Assembly (NCBI RefSeq): GCF_009913235.1
Contig: NZ_CP047897.1
Location: 4,215,001-4,279,000, forward strand
Source: Nibribacter ruber
GTDB lineage: Bacteria; Bacteroidota; Bacteroidia; Cytophagales; Hymenobacteraceae
Length of the DNA: 64,000 nt
Direction: 5' to 3'
Positions 52,042-60,400 of the stretch are shown here, piece after piece. The notes beneath the pieces were generated by a model. That model was not told the origin of the DNA. It did not search any database and was given only the letters and a program-made list of their open reading frames with translations. The position numbers were made by a program, and so were the translations under genes. Positions within the stretch are counted from its first letter, which is position 1. Each line of letters begins with the position of its first letter.

Positions 52042-52770
52042 ATGAATATTCTTAAACGCATTTTCAAAATAGGGCAGGCCGAAGCCCACTCGGCGGTAGA
52101 CCAGCTGGAAAACCCCATCAAATTGACGGAACAGGGCATCCGGGACATGAAAGAAGACCTGGACAAGAGCCTGAGAGCCCTAGCCGAGGTCAAAGCCATG
52201 GCCATCAGGTCCAGTAACGACGTGGAAAACTACAAAGCCAAAGCCCAGGACTATGAAAGCAAGGCCGTGCAACTGTTGCAGCGCGCCCACCGCGGCGAAC
52301 TGAGCGCCACCGAGGCAGACCGCCTGGCCGGTGAGGCCCTGGTCAAGAAAGAGGAAAACACGGCTTTGTCTGCCAATGCGCAGGAGGACCAGCTCAAGTT
52401 TGAGAAGAGCGTGGCCCAGATGGATGCCAACATTAAAACACTCAGGTCTACCATCAGCAAATGGGAGAACGAGCTGCGGGTCTTAAAGTCCAGGGTGACG
52501 GTGAGCAACGCCACCAAGACCATTAACAAGCAACTGGCCCAGATTGACTCGTCGGGCACGGTGGCGTTGCTGGAGCGCATGAAGGAAAAAGTTGCGGTAG
52601 AAGAAGCCCTGGCAGAATCATACGGCGAGATTGCCAATGAAAGCCGCTCCATTGACCAGGAAATTGAGAAGGCCCTGGAAACCAGCTCGGCGCAGAAATC
52701 GGCTAAAGAAGTAGAAGCCCTGAAAGCCAAACTTGGATTCACCACCTCGCCAGAAACCCCGGCAGAATAA
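52042..52770 (+). CDS. pspA: PspA/IM30 (Vipp1) family protein
   Basis: A 242-residue, almost wholly helical protein of the PspA/Vipp1 family, bacterial relatives of ESCRT-III that bind and remodel the inner membrane. The N-terminal amphipathic helix (MNILKRIFKIGQAEAHSAVD) and the pattern PIKLTEQGIRDMKEDLDK are typical, followed by long coiled coils. It sits 11 bp after the YbjN-like gene, with YqiJ and flotillin genes 0.7 kb downstream. Confidence 0.9.
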   Translation: MNILKRIFKIGQAEAHSAVDQLENPIKLTEQGIRDMKEDLDKSLRALAEVKAMAIRSSNDVENYKAKAQDYESKAVQLLQRAHRGELSATEADRLAGEALVKKEENTALSANAQEDQLKFEKSVAQMDANIKTLRSTISKWENELRVLKSRVTVSNATKTINKQLAQIDSSGTVALLERMKEKVAVEEALAESYGEIANESRSIDQEIEKALETSSAQKSAKEVEALKAKLGFTTSPETPAE

Positions 52771-52782
52771 GAAAGGCGCCAG

Positions 52783-52820
52783 CGTTTTTGGGCTGTTTTC
52801 CAGGAAATAGCCCAAAAACG
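52783..52820. repeat. 38-bp dispersed palindrome, copy 20
   Basis: Lies 12 bp after the pspA stop; the arms are GGGCTG and TAGCCC type. Confidence 0.85.
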
Positions 52821-53065
52821 GACAATGTCGGTTTTTGCCGGCTTTCGGCTCCTGCTGCTGGGCTGAGAAGTAGCGGTTCAGGGTTCCTGAGCTTGTATCT
52901 CTCTGCTTTGCAGAATTGAGGTTTGCAGTCCGTTGTTCAGGATTTCTACTCCTCGGCGAAGGCTAGGTCATAGAAAAATAAGCAACCTCTGGATATTTCA
53001 GAAAGCAGCAAGAGGGGAGAGAGCCAGGTGAGCACGCTATATAGAATTACCGCAAGACCCGCCAC

Positions 53066-53103
53066 CGTTTTTGGCCTGTTTTCTGAGAAAGAGGCCAAAA
53101 ACG
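53066..53103. repeat. 38-bp dispersed palindrome, copy 21
   Basis: Inside the pspA-yqiJ gap, about 245 bp after the previous copy and not next to a called gene end. Confidence 0.85.
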
Positions 53104-53448
53104 AATCCTTCGTCCAGAATCAAGATGCAGTATTTCAAATTTAACGTCTAGCAAGGTGGGTAAAATTGGATTTATGTTTTTTGCGGCCTTGTGCTTGTGG
53201 GCCATCACCCAAGGGGTGGGCGGGTACCCGGCACCCATGGCTACTCTGCCAGGCCTCGCGCAGATGCGGGCAGAAGTCATCTTAGTGAGTGCAGACACGT
53301 GCCAAGACCTGTTTCTGCAATTGTTGCCCCAGGGGCTGCAACCGTAGCAAAATCTGCCTGATGCCGCTGGAAAAAGAAGCAACTGGCAAGAATTAGCCGC
53401 AGAAGTAATTGAGAATTTGTAGATTTAGAGGAGAGAACCCGCGTACGT

Positions 53449-54075
53449 ATGATTGAACTTTTACAAGCCTCCTTTTCCAGTGCCAACGCCTTTGCCTCTG
53501 GGCTGCTCATTTTCGTGCTCATCTACTGGCTTACGGTCATCATTGGGTTGCTGGACCTAAGTTCCCTGGATGTGGATTTGGATACAGATGCAGACGTAGA
53601 CGGCCTTTCTTCTATTGCCTGGTTCAACTCTGCACTCGCTTTTTTCAATTTGGGCAGAATCCCGCTCATGTTCTTCTTGTCCTTCTTCGCGCTGCCGTTC
53701 TGGGTAATGTGCGTGGGCGTGAATAGCCTGTTAGGCACGCAGGACAGTTGGTTGGGCGTGCTATTTATGTTCCCAATCGCTTTTTTTTGTCTTTTTATCG
53801 CCAAGCTGCTTACCTGGCCCTTTGTGAAGTTATTTACCATCATGGAGAAAGAAGAAGCGCCTAAAACCACGGTCATTGGGCAGATGTGTACCATCCTGCT
53901 GCCCGCCAATGCCACCCAGATAGGCCAGGCCGCCGTGAAAACCGCCGGATCGCCGCTCTTGCTCAACGTCAAAACCACCCAGGGCCACCTTGTCCAGAAA
54001 GGAGAGACCGCGCTGGTGATTGACTACCTTCCAGAAAACCAATTGTATTTAATAGAACCCTACGAATCCCTTTAA
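53449..54075 (+). CDS. YqiJ-like membrane protein with OB-fold C-terminus
   Basis: A 208-residue protein with four membrane helices (about 13-35, 60-80, 82-100 and 102-125) and a C-terminal beta-rich domain (~140-205, QMCTILLPANATQIGQA, GETALVIDYLPENQLYLIEP) of the OB/NfeD-like type. YqiJ-type proteins are the usual partner of flotillin YqiK: the OB domain may interact with the SPFH protein. It ends 12 bp before the flotillin gene. Confidence 0.8.
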   Translation: MIELLQASFSSANAFASGLLIFVLIYWLTVIIGLLDLSSLDVDLDTDADVDGLSSIAWFNSALAFFNLGRIPLMFFLSFFALPFWVMCVGVNSLLGTQDSWLGVLFMFPIAFFCLFIAKLLTWPFVKLFTIMEKEEAPKTTVIGQMCTILLPANATQIGQAAVKTAGSPLLLNVKTTQGHLVQKGETALVIDYLPENQLYLIEPYESL

Positions 54076-54087
54076 TCTTATCCTTTT

Positions 54088-56259
54088 ATGTTTCAATCTC
54101 TTACTCTAGCCACCACCGTCATGCTGGCGGTGATTGTCTTCGGGCTCTTTATTGTGATTATAAAGATGTACCGCAAAGCCATTCAGGGAGAAGCCATGGT
54201 GCGCACCGGCATGGGTGACACCAAAGTGTCCTTCTCCGGCATTTTTGTGGTGCCCATCATCCACAAGCTGGAAATGATGGACATCACCCTCAAAACCATC
54301 GTGATTGCCCGCACCGGCACCGAAGGCCTCATCTGTAAAGACAACCTGCGCGCTGATATTAAGGTGAACTTCTTTGTGCGCGTAAACAAGACTGCCGAGG
54401 ACGTGGTGAACGTGGCGCAGTCCATTGGCTGTAAGCGGGCCTCAGACCCTTTGGCCCTGGAAAGCCTCTTTGACGCCAAGTTCTCAGAAGCCTTGAAGAC
54501 CGTTGGTAAGCACTTTGACTTCGTGGACTTGTACCAAAGCCGCGACGAGTTCAAGCGCCAGATCCTGGCCACTATTGGCACTGACTTGAACGGTTATATC
54601 CTGGATGACTGCGCCATTGACTATTTAGAGCAGACCCCGCTTTCCAGCCTGAATGAGAACAACATCCTGGACGCTGAAGGTATCAAGAAGATCATTGACC
54701 TGACCGCCAAGCAGAAAGTACAAGCCAACCTGATTGAGCGCGAGCGCGAGAAAACCATCAAGAAGCAAAACGTAGAAGCGCAGGAAACCATTCTGGAGCT
54801 GGAAAAACAGCTAGCCGAGAACCAGGAAAAGCAGCGCCGCGAGATTGCCTCCATCAAAGCCAGAGAATCTGCCGAGATTGAGAAAGTAACCCAGGAACAG
54901 CGCATGATCTCAGAAAGAGCCCGCATTGCCACAGATGAAGAAGTACAAATCTCTGAGCAGAACCGCGACCGCCAGATCTTGGTAGCCGAGCGCAGCAAAC
55001 AGCGCACAGACGCCATTGAAACCGTGCGCGTTGAGCAGGCCAAACTCTTGGAAGAAAACGAGATGCAACGCATTGTGGCCCTGGCTCAGATTGAAAAAGA
55101 GAAAGCCGTAGAAGAAGAGCGCAAGAACATCCAGGCCATCATCAAAGAGCGCGTGGTAGTGGAGAAAGCCGTGGTGGAGGAAGAAGAGAAAATCAAGGAC
55201 ACCAAAGCCTTCGCCGAAGCCGAGCGTATCAAATCTGTGGCCATTACTACGGCCACCATGGAAGCCGAAGAAGCCCTGGTGAAAGAGATCAAAGGTGCTG
55301 AGGCTGCCCGTCAGGCCGCTGAGTTCAGAGCGGAGCAGTTATTGATTGACGCCGAGGCCGAGAAAACTTCTTCTGTCAACCGTGCCCAGGCCATAAAAGT
55401 AATGGCCGAAGCCGAAGCAACCCATGCCGCTGCCGTTGGTTTGTCTGAGGCCCAGGTGATGGAAGCCAAGGCCGCCGCCCGCCAGAAAGAAGGCGAAGCC
55501 GAAGCCGTGGTAACCGAGCGCCAGGCCATTGCCAGCGCCAAAGCCACCAAAGTACAAGCAGAGGCCCAGGCCGAAGCCGATGAGAAACTAGGTCTGGTGG
55601 CCGCCAAGGTAACCCAGGAAAAAGGCCTTGCCGATGCGTCCATCATTGCCAATCTGGCCGCCGCTGAAGAGAAACGTGGTTTAGCCGAGGCCCGCGTGAG
55701 CGGTGAGAAGTTCACCGTTGAAGCCAAAGGTATTGAAGAGAAGGCAGACGCCATGAAGAAACTGGACGGCGTAGGCAAAGAGCACGAAGAGTTCAAGCTG
55801 CGTCTGGAGAAAGACAAAGCCATTGAACTGGCCCACATTGACATCCAGAAAGAGATTGCCGCCGCCCAGGCCAGCGTGATTTCTGAGGCCTTGAAAGCGG
55901 CCAAAATTGACATTGTAGGCGGGGAGACCATGTTCTTTGACCAGATTGTAGGCTCCATCACCAAGGGCAAGCAGGTAGACCGCCTGGTGGCCAACAGTGA
56001 AGTGCTGGGCACGGTCAAAGAAGCCTTCTTCCAGAAGGACGGCAACGGACACATTGACTTCAAGGCCAACCTGCAGCGCTTTATCACCCAGTTCGGCATG
56101 GACACCGAAGACGTGCGCAATCTGAGCGTTTCGGCCCTGCTCCTGAAAATGATGCAGCAGAAAACCCTGGATGACGCCACCGCCAACACCCTCAAGGAAT
56201 TGACCTCTACGGCTACGGCCCTTGGTCTGGGTGACCAACCGGTGTACACGCTCAACTAA
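54088..56259 (+). CDS. Flotillin/SPFH family protein (YqiK-like)
   Basis: A 723-residue membrane-scaffold protein. One N-terminal membrane helix (about 5-25) leads to an SPFH/Band-7 domain (~30-200, RTGMGDTKVSFSGIFVVPIIH) and then a very long Ala/Glu/Lys-rich coiled coil (~215-600). Flotillins organise membrane microdomains and affect fluidity. The protein is longer than E. coli YqiK (about 550 residues), mostly by a longer coiled region. It is 12 bp after YqiJ. Confidence 0.9.
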   Translation: MFQSLTLATTVMLAVIVFGLFIVIIKMYRKAIQGEAMVRTGMGDTKVSFSGIFVVPIIHKLEMMDITLKTIVIARTGTEGLICKDNLRADIKVNFFVRVNKTAEDVVNVAQSIGCKRASDPLALESLFDAKFSEALKTVGKHFDFVDLYQSRDEFKRQILATIGTDLNGYILDDCAIDYLEQTPLSSLNENNILDAEGIKKIIDLTAKQKVQANLIEREREKTIKKQNVEAQETILELEKQLAENQEKQRREIASIKARESAEIEKVTQEQRMISERARIATDEEVQISEQNRDRQILVAERSKQRTDAIETVRVEQAKLLEENEMQRIVALAQIEKEKAVEEERKNIQAIIKERVVVEKAVVEEEEKIKDTKAFAEAERIKSVAITTATMEAEEALVKEIKGAEAARQAAEFRAEQLLIDAEAEKTSSVNRAQAIKVMAEAEATHAAAVGLSEAQVMEAKAAARQKEGEAEAVVTERQAIASAKATKVQAEAQAEADEKLGLVAAKVTQEKGLADASIIANLAAAEEKRGLAEARVSGEKFTVEAKGIEEKADAMKKLDGVGKEHEEFKLRLEKDKAIELAHIDIQKEIAAAQASVISEALKAAKIDIVGGETMFFDQIVGSITKGKQVDRLVANSEVLGTVKEAFFQKDGNGHIDFKANLQRFITQFGMDTEDVRNLSVSALLLKMMQQKTLDDATANTLKELTSTATALGLGDQPVYTLN

Positions 56260-56268
56260 GGTCCTCAT

Positions 56269-56302
56269 CCTCAGGGCGCTCTTTAAAAAGGGCGCCCTGA
56301 GG
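56269..56302 (+). terminator. Hairpin after the flotillin gene
   Basis: CCTCAGGGCGC pairs with GCGCCCTGAGG (11 bp), with extra pairs inside (TCTTT/AAAGG). It starts 10 bp after the stop. No long T-run follows, so termination strength is uncertain. Confidence 0.6.
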
Positions 56303-56343
56303 AACCATCGGGGAAAATAGAAAGGGAAGAGTGGAGTCAGGAT

Positions 56344-56381
56344 CGTTTTTGGGCTTTTTTCTAGGAAACAGGCTAAAAACG
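56344..56381. repeat. 38-bp dispersed palindrome, copy 22
   Basis: Lies 84 bp after the flotillin stop and 42 bp after the hairpin at 56269, before the coiled-coil membrane protein gene. Confidence 0.85.
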
Positions 56382-56521
56382 AAAGAAGAGCGTTCAAAAT
56401 AGGACTACGCTAGAAAAAATATTGAAAAACCTTAGAAGAGTGGGCTTCGGCTTTTACCCTTCACCGGAAATCAGTAGCTTTATTTTCACAGGTAATAATT
56501 TTTGACCCTTATCCTTTACGC

Positions 56522-57202
56522 ATGAAAGCCCTCGCCCTTTCTATTGTTTTCGGTGCCGCCGTCCTGACCTCAGGCCTGGCGCAAGCCCAGACTAAAACTG
56601 CCACGCCGGCTAGAAACCGCGCTGCCTATACGCTTCCGCAACAATTCAACTCCCTTAAGTTCAGGTCTTCTGCTTACACAGAAAATGGCCAGAGTTACCG
56701 GGTGGTACGTGAAAGCGGGTTAGACGCCTTGCTCAAAAGCGTACAGGACACGCTCCAGTTGCGCCAGCAAAGCATTAAGAACGCCGGCAAAGACGTAGCC
56801 GTGGCGTTAGAAAAGGCCAAGCAGGAAATAACCGATCAGAAGGCGCAGATTCAGGCGTTGCAGCAGGAGAATGCCAAGAAAGAGCAACAATTGCAGCAAG
56901 GCGCGCATGACGTGGCCAGCCTGTCTGTATTGGGAATGGACATGGACAAGCAGATGTATGTGTGGCTGAGCCTGGGCATTATTTTGGGCTTAGGCATCCT
57001 GTCAGCGGTGTTGTCTGTCATGTACAAGAAAAGCAACGTGGAGGCCCAGGAGAAGATTGACGCCTATGAAGAGGTAAGCGAAGAGTTTAAGAACTACAAG
57101 CAGGCCGCCCGTGAGAAGGAAATCAAACTCAAGCGCGACCAGCAGTCTGAGGCTAACAAGGTAGAAGAGCTCAAACAACAGCTTGCCCAGTTGAGAAACT
57201 AG
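56522..57202 (+). CDS. Coiled-coil protein with signal peptide and one membrane helix
   Basis: A 226-residue protein. Residues 1-22 look like a signal peptide (ALALSIVFGAAVLTSGLAQA). A helical coiled-coil region (~85-135, QEITDQKAQIQALQQENAKK) is followed by a membrane helix (~143-165, WLSLGIILGLGILSAVLSVMY) and a charged cytoplasmic coiled coil (~170-226). No family is recognised. It lies between the flotillin and the DUF3686-AAA ATPase genes and might link the AAA protein to the membrane (inference). Confidence 0.65.
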   Translation: MKALALSIVFGAAVLTSGLAQAQTKTATPARNRAAYTLPQQFNSLKFRSSAYTENGQSYRVVRESGLDALLKSVQDTLQLRQQSIKNAGKDVAVALEKAKQEITDQKAQIQALQQENAKKEQQLQQGAHDVASLSVLGMDMDKQMYVWLSLGIILGLGILSAVLSVMYKKSNVEAQEKIDAYEEVSEEFKNYKQAAREKEIKLKRDQQSEANKVEELKQQLAQLRN

Positions 57203-57298
57203 GGGATTGAGGTTGGTATAAGGTGTTTTCTGCGGCGCTCCTTCTTTTGCGTTTCCTTTTTTATGGAATTTCCTGTTCAGAGAACAAATAAATAAAGT

Positions 57299-57339
57299 GG
57301 TGCGCCTCCCAACTGAAAGAGCTTTGGGAGGCCAGCACC
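57299..57339. terminator. Imperfect hairpin after the coiled-coil gene
   Basis: GGTGC and GCCTCCCA pair with TGGGAGGC and GCACC, with a 2-base bulge. It lies 97 bp after the stop, just before palindrome copy 23. Confidence 0.5.
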
Positions 57340-57343
57340 CATC

Positions 57344-57381
57344 TGTTTTTGGCCTGTTTTCTAAGAAATAGGCTAAAAACG
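57344..57381. repeat. 38-bp dispersed palindrome, copy 23
   Basis: Starts with T, otherwise a good copy; it is 142 bp after the coiled-coil stop and 88 bp before the AAA gene. Confidence 0.8.
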
Positions 57382-57468
57382 AACCTTATACCATACTACC
57401 TCGCCCGCACAACCATTTGATTTCCCTTCTGCAAGGAGAACATGGGGTGAGGTACAACCTTTACTACC

Positions 57469-60400
57469 ATGAGCACTGTTACTCCAGATACCAATACTCC
57501 CACTTCAAATGCCCCCGTTCAGTTAGAAGGCGGCACCTATGAAATTCTGCGTAACCGTTTAGCCAAGAGCGGCGGCGAGCTGCGCGGGTTGCTGGACCAA
57601 CTCAACCAGGAACGGAAAGAAGTCTTCGGGGCGATTGAAACCAAACTGCTTACCACGGAGCGCGTCACCACAGAGCACAACTGCGTGCCCTGGGACATGG
57701 TGCCGGTAGGAGAACAGCTGCTGTTTGGCTACAACGTGCACCTGGGCCTGAAGACCGACGTGGAACTGAGCGACGTGTTCAGCGTCTATCTTTACCAGAA
57801 CCACACTTTTCAGCAGCAGGGGCTGGAGCTTATCAACCACGCGGAATTTCTGGACGAGTTTCAGAAGCTGTACAAATACTACAAGAACACGCAGTTTGTC
57901 AAGTTTGCCGTCCAGGGCGTGCACCTGTTCATGGTGTTTCGCATAGGGAAAGGCGTCAATGACATCAAAACCTTTAAATGGGCGCTACAGGCCGGAAAAA
58001 TCACCTACCTGGACAACCGCTCAGACCATGAATACAGCTTCCCCAACCAGCATGACTTCGCCTGGAAACGCGTTGCCAGAGAGGCGCACCGCCCGGGCAA
58101 GCACCCTCACATCTCCATTGAAGACAAGGTGTTTGTGGAAACCATTGGCGGCGACCTCACTATCAAGGTAGAAGACAATACAGACACCGGGCAGGGCATT
58201 TACTCTGAGCCCGTGGAGGACAAAGACCAGACCCTGGATGATTCTGAGCTGTATTACGCCCTCATCGGGAACCTGATTCTGCTCAAGATCAAGCCCTACC
58301 GTGAAAACAACTACCGCTACATCGTTTACAACGCCAAATTGAAAGAGGCGCGGCGCATTGACGCCCTTCAGGATTGCTGCGTGTTTCTGCCAGAGGACCA
58401 AGGCATCATTTACGCCTATGGCTATTACCTGCAGACCGGCGAGTTCAAAAGCTTTGACAACGGCTTGCAGGAGATGCTGTTTGAGAAACGCATTGCCTCG
58501 CCCAACGGCGAAGATTTCCTGTACGTCTTCTACAACAAGCAGACTGGCGTGTACCTGCTCCTGAGCTACAACCTCATCACCCAAAAGATTGAGAGCCCCA
58601 TCATCTGCCACGGGTACGCCATCTATGAGAACGGCGAGCTCTGCTATTTCAGGGCAGACGAGGAGCCCAAAAAGCACCATGCCCTCCAGATTTGGCAGAC
58701 GCCGTACATTGGCAGCAACTACACCATTCCGGTTACCAAAGAGAGTTTCCTGTACAAGATAGGCAACAAAGAAATTGTGCGGGCCATGGCCGAGTGCACC
58801 GAGATTCTGACCCTGGTCCACAAAGAAGACTCCTATGACAACCTGTACCTGGACCTCATCAAGCTCACCTCAGACTTACTGGATTCCTACCACTGGTTGG
58901 GCAAAAAAGAGACGTTTGCGTTAGCGCAGCCCCTCACGGCCATCAGGCAGACGGCCACCGCCGCGGTTGAGGAATTTGAGAAGGTCATAAGCATTAGAAA
59001 AAACACCCAGACTCAGGTAGAAACGGTATTGGGCACGGCAGATGCGTTGTTGGCCAAACTCAAGCTGCAGAGCGCCGGGCACATTAATGAGTATGTGAAA
59101 GCCTTAGCGGATGTGCGTTCAGTGCGCGGCGAAGTGATTTCTTTGAAGGAGTTGCGCTACGCAGACTTGGTGCGCATTGAGCAGTATGAGGCCCAGTTGC
59201 AAAGTTTCAGCCAGGAGCTGGCCAACCAGACTGTAGACTTTCTGCTCAAGCCAGATGCGCTGGCTCCCTACCAGCTACGGGTAAGTGACATTACCGCCAG
59301 CATAGACAAGATTGCCAAAGTGGTGGAGGCTGACGCCACTGACAAGGAGATTGCGGCCGTGAGTACAGAGCTGGAGATGCTCATTGAGATTGTGAGCAAC
59401 CTCAAGATGGAAGATGCCACCCAGACCACGCGCATAGTAGACGCCATCTCCACCATTTATGCGTCCTTCAACAAAACCAAAGCCACCCTCAAACGCAAGC
59501 GGCAGGAGCTGTTGAGCAGTGAAGGCCAAGCCGAGTTCAACGCACAAATCAAACTCATCAGCCAGAGCGTCATCAACTTTTTGGACGTCTGTGACACGCC
59601 CCAGAAATGCGAAGAATACCTGACCAAGCTCATGGTGCAATTAGAGGAGCTGGAAGGGCGCTTCTCTGAGTTTGACGCCTTTTTAGAAATCATAGCCGAC
59701 AAGCGTGAAGAGATTTACTCTGCGTTTGAGAGCAAGAAAGCCGCCCTGCAGGAAGCCCGCAACAAACGCGCCACCACCCTGCAACAAGCCGCCGACCGCA
59801 TTCTCAAAGCCGTCCAAAGCCGCCTGGGCAAGCTGGGCACCGTGGCCGAAATCAACGGTTACTTCGCCTCAGATTTGATGATGGAGAAGGTGCGCACCAC
59901 CGTAGACGAGCTTCTGGCTATGGGCGACACGGTGAAAGCCGATGCCATCCAGAGCCGCCTGAAAACCCTTCGCGAGGACGCTGTGCGCCAGCTCAAAGAC
60001 AAGAGCGAACTGTTTGTAGAAGGCCAGAACGTGCTCAAGTTTGGCACCCACCATTTTACGGTAAACACCCAGCCGCTGGAACTGAGCATTGTGCACCGTG
60101 ACGAAGCCATGTACTACCACCTCACCGGCACCAGCTTCTTTGAAAAGATAATAGATGAGCGTTTCCTGAGCTTCCGGCCCGTTTGGGAGCAGTCGCTTGT
60201 CTCAGAAAATAACCAGGTGTACCGCGCTGAGTACCTGGCGTTCCAGATTCTGCAGGCCGCGCAGCAGGCAAAAAACATAGCCGCCCCGGCAGATGGCCAG
60301 GAGGGAACATTGCAGCTCCTAACGTTAGACCAATTGCATACGCTGTCGTCAGGAGAGTTGCTGGAATACGTGCAGAAGTTCATGGCCTCCCGGTTCAATG

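Larger units (their letters stand above)
52771..53448. other. Gap between pspA and yqiJ-like genes, with two palindrome copies
   Basis: About 680 bp with palindrome copies at 52783 and 53066. Frames at 53047-53382 (minus) and 53156-53347 (plus) overlap and lack a family pattern. GC-rich local inverted repeats (CACCC-AAG-GGGTG near 53208) are present. The two downstream genes probably have their own promoter here (a TAGATTTA box at about 53422). Confidence 0.5.

Noticed and set aside
53047-53382. Overlapping frames on both strands in the pspA-yqiJ gap
   Set aside because: One frame crosses a palindrome copy and neither matches a family; not supported as genes.
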